In this document: positions 55,081 through 62,999 of the stretch, piece after piece
Layout of the letters: every line of letters begins with the position of its first letter
Numbering within the stretch: the stretch's first letter is position 1
Origin: JANLUX01 sp031366005
GTDB lineage: Bacteria > Bacteroidota > Bacteroidia > AKYH767-A > OLB10
Direction of reading: 5' to 3'
Assembly: GCA_031366005.1 (NCBI GenBank)
Contig: JANLZB010000037.1
Span: 1 to 62,999, forward strand
DNA length: 62,999 bases
Translations under genes and position numbers: made by a program
Notes under the pieces: generated by a model
Databases searched by the model: none
Seen by the model: only the letters and a program-made list of their open reading frames with translations
What the model was told of the DNA's origin: nothing

Positions 55081-56502
55081 ATGAATACAGAATCAAATCT
55101 TCGGTTGCCGCTAATTTTAGGGGATAAAACCTTGCATGACATCACTGATGATGTATGCCGACCGATAGAAGGCAAGGCAAACAAATGGTGGTGGCTTGCT
55201 TTTACTGTTTCGTCAGCGGCACTTATCTGGTGGGTGATTTGTGTTAGCTACACCTTCGGTACGGGATTGGGCGTTTGGGGAGAAAACAAAACAGTAGGTT
55301 GGGCCTGGGACATTACTAACTTCGTTTGGTGGGTGGGTATTGGTCATGCCGGTACTTTGATTTCTGCTATTCTTTTATTGTTTCGTCAGAAATGGCGTTT
55401 GAGCATTAACCGATCAGCGGAAGCCATGACCATTTTCGCAGTTATCTGTGCTGCATCTTTTATTATTGGTCACATGGGTCGTCCATGGATGGCTTATTGG
55501 TCGTTTCCGGTTGCAAACCAATTTGGATCTGTGTGGGTAAATTTTAACTCTCCATTGATATGGGATGTGTTTGCCATCTCAACTTATTTCTCTGTTTCAT
55601 TAGTATTCTGGTATAGCGGACTTATTCCTGATTTTGCTGCTGTGCGTGACCGTGCAACTACTAAAGCAAGAAAATTCTGGTACACTATATTAAGTTTCGG
55701 ATGGGTTGGCTCAGCAAAAAACTGGCAACGCTTTGAAGAGATGTCACTGGTGCTTGCAGGTATTTCTACTCCTCTTGTACTGTCAGTACACTCGGTTGTA
55801 TCAATGGACTTTGCTACTTCATTAGTTCCGGGATGGCATACAACCATATTCCCTCCATACTTTGTGGCAGGAGCTATCTTCTCCGGTTTTGCAATGGTAC
55901 AAACGCTCCTTATCATCACACGCAAAGTGCTGAACATGGAAGAGTACATTACCATTTATCATATTGACATGATGAATCGTATTATATTAATTACCGGTTC
56001 TATAGTGGGTGTTGCTTATCTTACTGAGTTCTTTATCGCATGGTACAGTGGTGTGGAGTATGAACAATATGCATTTATTAACCGTGCAACAGGACCTTAC
56101 TGGTGGGCTTACTGGAGCATGATGACCTGTAATGTTATTACACCTCAGCTTTTCTGGAGCAAGCGATTGCGCGAAAGTGTGTTTGCTACATTTGTGATTT
56201 CTATATTCGTGAATATTGGTATGTGGTTCGAACGATTTGTAATTATCGTTACCTCACTTCACCGCGATTATCTTACTTCCAGCTGGACGATGTATCATCC
56301 AACATGGGTTGAGATCGGAATATTTATCGGATCGCTTGGATTGTTCTTTGTTCCTTTTATGTTGTTTACACGTTATTTCCCGGTGATTGCAATGAGTGAG
56401 TTGAAGACTATTGTTAAGTCATCATCATCTCAAGCTAAAAAGAAAAAGATGGCGCAGTCACCATCACCATCAACACCCATTACACATGAGCAGCACAAAT
56501 AA
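55081..56502 (+). CDS. actC: Alternative complex III subunit C (NrfD-like quinol-binding subunit)
   Basis: The 473-residue protein has ten or so membrane helices of the NrfD type, with WWWLAFTVSSAALIWWVICV, GIGHAGTLISAILLLFRQKW, SADFATSLVPGWH-like loop (SMDFATSLVPGWHTTIFPPY), and MWFERFVIIV. It should bind the quinol in the membrane. The last residues (SSQAKKKKMAQSPSPSTPIT) are polar and cytoplasmic. Its 3' end overlaps actD by 17 nt. Confidence 0.94.
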   Translation: MNTESNLRLPLILGDKTLHDITDDVCRPIEGKANKWWWLAFTVSSAALIWWVICVSYTFGTGLGVWGENKTVGWAWDITNFVWWVGIGHAGTLISAILLLFRQKWRLSINRSAEAMTIFAVICAASFIIGHMGRPWMAYWSFPVANQFGSVWVNFNSPLIWDVFAISTYFSVSLVFWYSGLIPDFAAVRDRATTKARKFWYTILSFGWVGSAKNWQRFEEMSLVLAGISTPLVLSVHSVVSMDFATSLVPGWHTTIFPPYFVAGAIFSGFAMVQTLLIITRKVLNMEEYITIYHIDMMNRIILITGSIVGVAYLTEFFIAWYSGVEYEQYAFINRATGPYWWAYWSMMTCNVITPQLFWSKRLRESVFATFVISIFVNIGMWFERFVIIVTSLHRDYLTSSWTMYHPTWVEIGIFIGSLGLFFVPFMLFTRYFPVIAMSELKTIVKSSSSQAKKKKMAQSPSPSTPITHEQHK

Positions 56503-57013
56503 AAAATTTGTTTACGGAATCTTTAACGATGATGATGTGGTACTTGATGCCATTGCATCGCTTCGCGCCAAAGGTTTAAAAGTTAAAGATGTTATCTCTC
56601 CGTTTCCGGTGCATGGTATGGATGAGGCATTAGGTTTGAGAAGGACACGCCTTTCCATCTGTTGCTTTCTATATGGAATGACTGGATGCAGCCTTGCATT
56701 ACTTATGATGTGGTACATGAACATCTGGGATTGGCCAATGGATATTGGAGGAAAACCAAGTTTTGCTTTATATAAAAATCTTCCTGCATTTATACCTGTT
56801 ACATTTGAAAGCACTGTGTTGTGTGCTGCACATGGAATGGTAATTACTTTTTTCCTGCGAAGCAAAGTATTACCAGGTGTTGAACCTCATGTAATCCATC
56901 CACGCCAGGCTGACGATCATTTCGTGATGACTGTGCAGGCAAAAGATGAGGCACAAGTGGGTCAGATACATTCAATGCTAAAAGCAGCAGGAGCAATATC
57001 AACTAAAGAATAA
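56486..57013 (+). CDS. actD: Alternative complex III subunit D (DUF3341)
   Basis: ATG 56486 gives MSSTNKKFVYGIFNDDDVVL and 175 residues; the frame from 56411 only adds out-of-place His-rich sequence read over actC. The DUF3341 domain is clear: VKDVISPFPVHGMDEALGLR, and two membrane helices (CSLALLMMWYMNIWDWPMDI; PVTFESTVLCAAHGMVITFF). It is a structural subunit of ACIII. Overlap with actC suggests coupled translation. Confidence 0.93.
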   Translation: MSSTNKKFVYGIFNDDDVVLDAIASLRAKGLKVKDVISPFPVHGMDEALGLRRTRLSICCFLYGMTGCSLALLMMWYMNIWDWPMDIGGKPSFALYKNLPAFIPVTFESTVLCAAHGMVITFFLRSKVLPGVEPHVIHPRQADDHFVMTVQAKDEAQVGQIHSMLKAAGAISTKE

Positions 57014-57035
57014 CATGAACACGGGTAAAATAACT

Positions 57036-57671
57036 ATGAACAAAATTATTTTAACAATACTTGTGATAACAACAGCAGGCAGCATGTTTACAATTTCCTC
57101 CTGTACGAAAGATCCAAAAAAACCGGGACTGGAGTTTATGCCTGACATGTACCGTTCTCCTTCGTTTGAAACCTATGGTATCAATTCTAATTTCAAGAAT
57201 AATATGGAAGCACGTATTCCTGTTAAAGGAACTATTCCGCGTGGCTTTACATTTTTTAATTATCCTAACACACCAGAAGGTTATGAAGCAGCCAGTCGTG
57301 ATGTGCATAACCCATTACCACAAACGGCAGAAAATTTAGCTGAAGGAAAAAGGTTGTACAGCATTATGTGTATGCACTGTCATGGAGAAAGCGGACAAGC
57401 CGATGGTTCATTGATAGCAACAGGAAAATTTCCACCACCTCCATCTTATAGTGCAGGAGTTTCGTCACGGGGCGGAAGCATGAAAGATTTAACTGACGGA
57501 AAAATTTTTCACACTATTACTTACGGAGTAAACCTGATGGGATCGCACGCATCGCAGTTATTACCAATGGAACGCTGGAAAGTGATTCAATATGTTCATC
57601 AGTTACAACATCCTGCGGGATCAGACAGCACTGCAACAAAAGCACCTGCTGATTCAACAAAGGGAGCATAA
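57036..57671 (+). CDS. actE: Alternative complex III subunit E, monoheme cytochrome c lipoprotein
   Basis: ATG 57036 yields a lipoprotein signal (MNKIILTILVITTAGSMFTI, then SSC) and 211 residues. One haem site CMHCHG and the distal Met region (NLMGSHASQLLPMERW) mark a class I cytochrome c. The segment MYRSPSFETYGINSNFKNNM is typical of ActE. It is expected to be anchored on the periplasmic face of ACIII. Confidence 0.92.
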   Translation: MNKIILTILVITTAGSMFTISSCTKDPKKPGLEFMPDMYRSPSFETYGINSNFKNNMEARIPVKGTIPRGFTFFNYPNTPEGYEAASRDVHNPLPQTAENLAEGKRLYSIMCMHCHGESGQADGSLIATGKFPPPPSYSAGVSSRGGSMKDLTDGKIFHTITYGVNLMGSHASQLLPMERWKVIQYVHQLQHPAGSDSTATKAPADSTKGA

Positions 57672-57751
57672 AGAATTAAGTAGTAAGAAAAAAGTATTTA
57701 GTATCGAGTAATAAAGTAAAAAGAAAGAAGAGCGAACATTAAATCGTAATC

Positions 57752-57767
57752 CCGATAGCTATCGGGA
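57752..57767. repeat. 16-bp palindrome CCCGATAGCTATCGGG
   Basis: A perfect palindrome in the spacer between actE and actF. It shares the CCGAT-ATCGG arms with the palindrome at 7155. Flanking sequence contains TAAATCGTAATC and TAAATCTAAAATCG words. Confidence 0.7.
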
Positions 57768-57792
57768 GTAAATCTAAAATCGTAAATCAGGA

Positions 57793-59031
57793 ATGTCACA
57801 TCATCATCACAAAGAAATTACAAGCACACAGCCCTACACTTTTCCACAGCGTAATAAAATGATCGCTATCATTATGATGGTGATTGGTGTTGTTGCGATT
57901 GCTGCACAATTCATAACAGGTCATCCGCAGAAATGGGGAAACCTGCTGATGAATAATTTTATTTTTCTTGCAATGGCTTTGGGAGCAACATTTTTCTTAG
58001 CCGTGCAATACGTTGCAGAAGTGGGATGGAGTGTAGTGATCAAACGCATACTGGAAGCGATGGGACAGTACCTGATTTTTGCAGGTGCATTTATGCTTGT
58101 TATCTGGTTTGCCGGTCATCATGAACTGTATCACTGGACGCATGAAGGACTTACAGATCCGAAATCACCGGAGTATGATGCAATCATTGCAGGCAAGTCG
58201 GGATATCTGAACACACCATTCTTTGTTCTCCGGATGATTGGTTACTTTGCCATATGGTATGGATTTGCATATCTGTTCAGAAAAAATTCGCTTGCCATGG
58301 ATGCTAACCTTGCCAATGCAGTGGATCGCTATAATAAGAATAAAAGATTTGGTGCAGCATTTCTTGTTTTGTTTGCAATCACTTCATCAACATCAGCTTG
58401 GGATTTTATCATGTCTATTGAGCCACACTGGTTCAGCACTATGTTTGGCTGGTACACCTTTGCAGGAATGTTTATCACCAGCCTGGCGGGATTAATGTTT
58501 ACGCTTGCATATCTGAAATCAAAAGGATATTTGCCTGAAGTTACACCGAACCACTTGCAGGATGTTGGAAAATTTATGTTTGCGTTTAGTATATTCTGGA
58601 CTTACTTATGGTTTGCGCAGTTCATGCTGATATGGTACGCTAACTTACCTGAAGAAGTAACCTATTTCATGCTTCGCCAGGATCATTACAAAGCCATTTG
58701 GTTAGGTGCATTCTTTATCAATTTCATTCTTCCGTTTATCATATTAATGACGCGTGATGCAAAACGCAGGTTAGGTTTGCTGATGTTTATGTCAGTTGTA
58801 TTATTTATTGGTCATTGGCTGGATTATTTCATCATGTTTATTCCGGGTTCAATGATTCAGCAAAGTCATGGAGAGCACATGATTTTCGGGCATATCGGCT
58901 GGATGGAGATAGGAACAACAATCGGGTTCATGGGATTATTTATTTATGTTGTTCAACATCATCTAAGCAAAGCTCCTTTAGTTATTAAGAATCATCCGAT
59001 GATGGAAGAAAGTCTTTATCACGTTATTTAA
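57793..59031 (+). CDS. actF: Alternative complex III subunit F (quinol-binding membrane subunit)
   Basis: The 412-residue protein starts with a short His run (MSHHHHKE) and has about ten membrane helices homologous to ActC/NrfD-type subunits, including GWSVVIKRILEAMGQYLIFA, TSAWDFIMSIEPHWFSTMFG, and WLDYFIMFIPGSM. In ACIII, ActF pairs with ActC in the membrane. It completes the act set; no actG is seen. Confidence 0.94.
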   Translation: MSHHHHKEITSTQPYTFPQRNKMIAIIMMVIGVVAIAAQFITGHPQKWGNLLMNNFIFLAMALGATFFLAVQYVAEVGWSVVIKRILEAMGQYLIFAGAFMLVIWFAGHHELYHWTHEGLTDPKSPEYDAIIAGKSGYLNTPFFVLRMIGYFAIWYGFAYLFRKNSLAMDANLANAVDRYNKNKRFGAAFLVLFAITSSTSAWDFIMSIEPHWFSTMFGWYTFAGMFITSLAGLMFTLAYLKSKGYLPEVTPNHLQDVGKFMFAFSIFWTYLWFAQFMLIWYANLPEEVTYFMLRQDHYKAIWLGAFFINFILPFIILMTRDAKRRLGLLMFMSVVLFIGHWLDYFIMFIPGSMIQQSHGEHMIFGHIGWMEIGTTIGFMGLFIYVVQHHLSKAPLVIKNHPMMEESLYHVI

Positions 59032-59064
59032 CTTTGGGATATATGGATTTAGGATGTGTGGATT

Positions 59065-59090
59065 TAACTGTAAACTGTAAACTGTAAACA
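59065..59090. repeat. GTAAACT heptamers before coxB
   Basis: Three tandem units GTAAACT, GTAAACT, GTAAACA (59070-59090) end 4 nt before the coxB ATG. They are complements of the AGTTTAC units at 31513-31540. Confidence 0.85.
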
Positions 59091-59094
59091 AAAA

Positions 59095-60135
59095 ATGAAT
59101 ATACTTTTAATACTTGCTGTTGTATTTGGAGTGTTAGTGCTTGTGCGTCTGGCAAATGTTGCGCAACTGGCATCTCAACTGAGTGGCGAAAGCGATGAAG
59201 CGGAGCAGGATAAGGACAATAAAGTGAATGCCTGGCTCATGCTGGGTTTCCTTTGGTTTGGATTATTTCTTTTGGTTTACATGATCCTTCGTTACCGCCA
59301 CTACATGCTGCCTGTTTCAGCTTCGGAGCATGGTGTGGGGTTAGATAAACTGATGAATGTTAACTGGGTTATTCTGTTTGTTGTATTTTTTATTACACAA
59401 ATAGCGTTATTTGGTTTTGCTTTTAAGTATCGCTATAACAAAAACCGCAGAGGGTATTTTTATCATGACAATAACAAGCTGGAAGTTATCTGGACTGTTA
59501 TTCCTGCTGTTGTATTAATAGCCCTGGTGTTTGCAGGCTTGAAACAATGGAATAACATTACCCAGGTGAAGCATAATGATGCTATGTATGTTCAGGTTTA
59601 TGGAAAGCAGTTTGACTGGACGGTGCGTTATTCAGGCAAGGATAATAAATTGGGAAAATCAAGCTTCAGGATGATTACTGATAACAATCCATTAGGTGTT
59701 GATTCAAATGATCGTGCAGCAGCTGATGATATTATTACTAAAGAGCTTCACATGCCGGTAGGAATTCCTATTGATGTTGTCATTAACTCACGTGATGTAA
59801 TTCATAGTTTCTTTTTGCCCCATTTCCGTGTTCAGATGAATGCAGTGCCGGGTATGAATACGCATTTTTATTTTAAGCCGACCATTACTACGGCTAAGAT
59901 GAGAGTGATTACAAAGAATGAGAAATTTGATTATGTATTGCTTTGTAATAAGATTTGCGGAGTAGCGCATTACAATATGCAAATGAAAGTGGTGGTGGAC
60001 GAACCGGCTGATTTCAAAGCATGGTTGACCAAAGAAAAGCTGGTGTTTGAAAAATCAGCAGCGCCTGCACCGGCTCCCGCACCACAGGCAGAAAAAAATT
60101 CAGGTGAGGAAAAGAAAGTGGTTGCAATAAAATAA
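59095..60135 (+). CDS. coxB: Cytochrome c oxidase subunit II
   Basis: The 346-residue protein has three or four membrane helices (one N-terminal extra, then WLMLGFLWFGLFLLVYMIL, WVILFVVFFITQIALFGFAF, VIWTVIPAVVLIALVFAGL) and a cupredoxin domain with CuA ligands in CNKICGVAHYNMQMKV (Cys, Cys, His, Met) plus HSFFLPHFRVQMNAVPGM. CuA receives electrons from cytochrome c or directly from ACIII. The Ala/Pro-rich tail (APAPAPQAEKN) is a linker-like end. No fused cytochrome c domain. Confidence 0.95.
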   Translation: MNILLILAVVFGVLVLVRLANVAQLASQLSGESDEAEQDKDNKVNAWLMLGFLWFGLFLLVYMILRYRHYMLPVSASEHGVGLDKLMNVNWVILFVVFFITQIALFGFAFKYRYNKNRRGYFYHDNNKLEVIWTVIPAVVLIALVFAGLKQWNNITQVKHNDAMYVQVYGKQFDWTVRYSGKDNKLGKSSFRMITDNNPLGVDSNDRAAADDIITKELHMPVGIPIDVVINSRDVIHSFFLPHFRVQMNAVPGMNTHFYFKPTITTAKMRVITKNEKFDYVLLCNKICGVAHYNMQMKVVVDEPADFKAWLTKEKLVFEKSAAPAPAPAPQAEKNSGEEKKVVAIK

Positions 60136-60166
60136 AAAATTTGTTTCGGAAGAAAAAAATAATTCA

Positions 60167-61993
60167 ATGGAAATAAAACAGTCACATGCCGGAGAAGTGC
60201 TTCATGAAGAGCATGCGCACGCGCATCACGAGCATGAGCACGAAGAAAATTTCTGGACCAAGTATGTGTTCAGTACGGATCATAAGATGATCTCCAAGCA
60301 GTTTTTAATTACTGCCATTCTAATGGCTTTTGTTGCAATGGGTATGAGTATGATGTTCCGCCTGCAATTAGCCTGGCCCGACACTAAATTTCATTTCCTG
60401 GAAAGCATTATCGGACATTGGGGAAAGGATGGGAAACTGGATCCTGGATTTTACCTTGCACTGGTAACTATCCATGGAACCATTATGGTTTTCTTTGTTT
60501 TAACTGGAGGATTGAGTGGAACATTCAGTAATTTATTAATTCCTTTCCAGGTGGGAGCACGGGATATGGCTTCGGGTTTTTTGAATATGCTTTCTTACTG
60601 GTTTTTCTTTGCTTCCAGTATGGTTATGATTATTTCGTGCTTTATTGCAACGGGTCCTGCCTCAGGCGGATGGACGATTTATCCACCGTTGAGCGCACTT
60701 CCGCAGGCAATACCAGGATCGGGATTAGGGATGACTTTATGGTTAGTGAGTATGTCACTTTTTATCGTGTCAGCATTGTTAGGAGGTATTAATTATGTTG
60801 CAACCGTTATCAATTTACGGACTGATGGTATGAGTATGACGCGTTTACCACTTACAATCTGGTCATTTCTTATTACCGCAATTCTTGGTATTCTCTCCTT
60901 CCCTGTATTATTTGCTGCAGCATTGTTATTAATATTTGACCGCAGTTTTGGAACAAGTTTTTATCTATCCGATATTTTTATTGATGGTGCACCATTAGCT
61001 CATGCGGGGGGAAGCCCAATTTTATTTCAGCACTTATTCTGGTTTTTAGGTCACCCTGAAGTGTATATCGTTTTATTACCTGCATTGGGATTAGCTTCGG
61101 AAGTAATTTCTGTGAACTCGCGTAAACCCATTTTTGGATACAAAGCCATGATTGGTTCTATGCTTGTGATTGCATTTCTTTCCTTTATTGTATGGGGGCA
61201 TCACATGTTTGTTACCGGGATGAATCCGTTTCTTGGTTCAGTGTTCGTGTTTACAACTTTGCTTGTCGCAATTCCTTCTGCCGTTAAGGTGTTTAATTAT
61301 ATCACCACATTATGGAAGGGAAATCTACAGTTTACTCCTGCCATGTTGTTTGCCATTGGTTTGGTTTCTTTCTTTATCACCGGAGGATTAACGGGAATTA
61401 TTTTAGGAGACTCGGCACTTGATATAAATGTTCATGATACTTATTTTGTGGTTGCGCACTTTCATATTGTGATGGGAAGCTCGGCCATCTTCGGAATGTT
61501 TGCAGGTGTTTATCACTGGTTTCCGCGGATGTATGGGCGCTTAATGAATAAAAAGCTTGGCTACCTGCATTTCTGGCTCACGATTACATCTGTATATGGA
61601 GTTTTCTTCCCGATGCATTTTCTTGGCTTAGCCGGTCTGCCACGCAGATATTATGCTAATACAGCTTATGAGCCATTTCATGCTTTGGTAAATATTAATG
61701 TGATGATCACCATTTTTGCAATACTTGGCGGCATTGCGCAATTAATTTTTGCATTTAATTTCTTTTACAGCATTTTCAAAGGGAAGAAATCATCACAAAA
61801 CCCGTGGAAATCAAATACAATTGAATGGACTGCGCCTGTTGAACATTTACATGGAAACTGGCCTGGTGCAATTCCGAAAGTACACCGCTGGCCTTATGAT
61901 TATGGCAAGCCCGGAGCACCGGATGATTTTATTCCGCAAACGGTTCCTTACTCTGCAACTCCGGAAAGTAATATTCCGGGTGATGATCATTGA
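60167..61993 (+). CDS. coxA: Cytochrome c oxidase subunit I
   Basis: The 608-residue protein has twelve or so membrane helices with the haem-copper ligands: TIHGTIMVFF (low-spin haem His), GHPEVYIVLLPALG (CuB His-Tyr), WGHHMFVTGM (CuB His pair) and VAHFHIVMGS (haem His pair). HPEVYIVLLPA suits an A-type oxidase. The N-terminus is unusually His-rich (HEEHAHAHHEHEHEEN). coxC and other accessory genes do not follow; the spacer at 61994 and the 21-nt array come next. Confidence 0.96.
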   Translation: MEIKQSHAGEVLHEEHAHAHHEHEHEENFWTKYVFSTDHKMISKQFLITAILMAFVAMGMSMMFRLQLAWPDTKFHFLESIIGHWGKDGKLDPGFYLALVTIHGTIMVFFVLTGGLSGTFSNLLIPFQVGARDMASGFLNMLSYWFFFASSMVMIISCFIATGPASGGWTIYPPLSALPQAIPGSGLGMTLWLVSMSLFIVSALLGGINYVATVINLRTDGMSMTRLPLTIWSFLITAILGILSFPVLFAAALLLIFDRSFGTSFYLSDIFIDGAPLAHAGGSPILFQHLFWFLGHPEVYIVLLPALGLASEVISVNSRKPIFGYKAMIGSMLVIAFLSFIVWGHHMFVTGMNPFLGSVFVFTTLLVAIPSAVKVFNYITTLWKGNLQFTPAMLFAIGLVSFFITGGLTGIILGDSALDINVHDTYFVVAHFHIVMGSSAIFGMFAGVYHWFPRMYGRLMNKKLGYLHFWLTITSVYGVFFPMHFLGLAGLPRRYYANTAYEPFHALVNINVMITIFAILGGIAQLIFAFNFFYSIFKGKKSSQNPWKSNTIEWTAPVEHLHGNWPGAIPKVHRWPYDYGKPGAPDDFIPQTVPYSATPESNIPGDDH

Positions 61994-62231
61994 GAGAGAA
62001 AGGAGCATGGAGTTGTGAGTAGGCAGAACGGAGAAGGGGGAGTGAAATGATTTTTAACGGCTATTTCTTACATTGTTTTCTAATTTAAAAAACGAATAAG
62101 ATTTTAGCTATTACAGGCTTGTAAAGGTTATTCAGAAACATTTAGCTTTTCTTTTGGTGTTGATCGTTAACTTAACCAGGCAGCTTATTTATTTTATTTA
62201 TTGATATTCAGGGATGTCCGCAGTGAATGTT

Positions 62232-62504
62232 TAATTCATGGCTCGGAGCGGTTAATGCGTATGACGTGCCTGTCAATCCGTATATCTGACCAATTAATTC
62301 GTATGACATGCAGCTTAATTGATATTACATGCAGGTTAATTATTTTATCAGACCTGTCAGTTCTTATATCTGACAGGTTAATTCGTATGACATGCAGCTT
62401 AATCCGTATGACATGCAGCTTAATTCACATGACAGGCATGTCAATCGTGCAAATTGACAATGAAATTCTGAGGATTGACAAGTTGATTCCGGGGATTGAT
62501 TGCG
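62232..62504. repeat. Array with exact 21-nt period (array 2)
   Basis: The word TAAT, or a near match, recurs at 62232, 62253, 62274, 62295, 62316, 62337, 62358, 62379, 62400, 62421, 62442, 62463 and 62484, every interval exactly 21 nt. The consensus of the best units is TAATTCGTATGACATGCAGCT. The plus strand has an open frame of heptads like RLIRMTC, but no convincing start, RBS or homologue. The sequence differs from array 1 while period and number of units are alike. Confidence 0.85.
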
Positions 62505-62750
62505 AGATGCTGACCAGGTGCTGAAAAATTCAGATTTCTTTCTTACATAAGAAATTTAGAAGATGTGCAATATAGTATAAAGCAATATAGTGCACCTAAA
62601 CCGCAGAGTCTCGCGAAATAAAAGCGAAGGCTCAGCGGCTAATGAAATTTAAAAAAGGTGCGGATAATTTTTTGTCATGCTGGAAGCAACTTGTGAAATA
62701 TAGGTAAGGAGACAGGGAATGCAGATTGGTTGATTGGAAGAGATCAATCG

Positions 62751-62786
62751 CCTCACCCTCTTATCCCTCTCCCAAGGGAGAGGGAA
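62751..62786. repeat. GC-rich palindromic repeat
   Basis: CCTCACCCTCTTATCCCTCT followed by CCCAAGGGAGAGGG. It forms a stem (CCCTCTCCC/GGGAGAGGG) and matches the pyrF insert in word order. Confidence 0.7.
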
Positions 62787-62836
62787 GACGACTTCGGAAT
62801 GGGATGGGGAGTGAAATTGGATTGTTAAAAATTGTT

Positions 62837-62999
62837 TCACTCTTTTACAAATTTACCTGCAAGCTGCTGGCTGTTTGTTATTAAGCTGACAATATAAACA
62901 CCACTTGAAAAAGCCTGCATGTGTAAATCCCTGGTGTAGTACTGAGAGTTTAGTTTTCCTTCTTCTTTAAATACACACCTGCCCATCATGTCATGTACC
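62837..62999 (-). CDS. C-terminal end of a T9SS-secreted protein (partial)
   Basis: The last 54 residues (VHDMMGRCVFKEEGKLNSQY, then AFSSGVYIVSLITNSQQLAG and KFVKE) form the second half of a T9SS type A sorting domain. The gene continues past the right edge, so its main function is unknown. The frame is the only one open to the edge with the family pattern. Confidence 0.8.
   Translation of the reverse strand, partial: VHDMMGRCVFKEEGKLNSQYYTRDLHMQAFSSGVYIVSLITNSQQLAGKFVKE

Larger units (their letters stand above)
61994..62836. other. Gene-free region after coxA
   Basis: No gene is supported. It contains the second 21-nt-period array (62232-62504) and the GC-rich palindrome (62751-62786). A GAGTCTCGCGAAATAAAAGC segment near 62606 is noted without a known match. 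Confidence 0.6.

Noticed and set aside
62201..62524. Plus-strand frame of 107 codons in array 2 as a gene
   Set aside because: It starts on ATT with no ribosome binding site and matches no family. The heptads are a product of the 21-nt period.

Overview
The window looks like a chromosomal segment of a low-GC Bacteroidota bacterium, probably near the Chitinophagales/Sphingobacteriales. This rests on several signs. Several secreted proteins end in type IX secretion (T9SS) sorting domains. There is a CarboxypepD-reg TonB-dependent receptor and a PorE-like protein. Alternative complex III is followed by cytochrome oxidase genes. Promoters resemble the Bacteroidota TAnnTTTG -7 box, and the sigma-54-type regulator and PurM are of Bacteroidota type. 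I cannot name the species, and no phage, large insertion sequence, CRISPR array, rRNA or tRNA was recognised.

Layout, left to right. 1-6.8 kb: 5' part of an aminopeptidase P gene, rpmB, a 21-nt-period repeat array, two T9SS Asp-box proteins and a flippase-like membrane protein, all on the minus strand. 7-12.6 kb: an alpha/beta hydrolase, a MITE-like element, a lipoprotein, a large TonB-dependent receptor and a frameshifted ferritin-like gene. 12.6-15.4 kb: an NtrC-type regulator, a Ppx/GppA phosphatase and a toxin-antitoxin pair whose toxin is broken. 15.6-20.4 kb: a 1027-residue TPR protein paired with an outer-membrane barrel. 20.4-27 kb: a TPR histidine kinase without ATPase domain, a MazEF-like pair, a frameshifted VOC gene, an Omp28-like protein, a secreted nuclease/phosphatase and a patatin.

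27.3-35.5 kb is mostly housekeeping: grpE-dnaJ, a NatAB-like ABC transporter, folP, a DoxX/BT_3928-like protein and mdh. 35.5-37.6 kb is an accessory patch in which two small genes are separated and bracketed by three copies of a dispersed repeat. 37.7-45.3 kb carries gyrB, pyrF, prfA, purM and a PorE-like OmpA protein. 45.5-50.1 kb holds an esterase/ATP-grasp pair and a leucine-rich-repeat T9SS protein. 50.5-62 kb is one respiratory operon, actABCDEF-coxBA, taking electrons from quinol through alternative complex III to an aa3-type oxidase. The window ends with a second 21-nt-period array and the 3' end of another T9SS gene.

The most unusual feature is repetitive DNA in otherwise ordinary sequence. 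(i) Two unrelated arrays, one near each end, keep an exact 21-nt period over 10 or more diverged units. (ii) A heptamer family (GTCAACT/GTAAACT and complements) fills several spacers, sometimes as inverted arms, and appears inside purM in frame. (iii) A GC-rich palindromic repeat sits in frame inside pyrF and, in a related form, inside a T9SS protein. Three genes also carry frameshifts, two of them at runs of six A/T.
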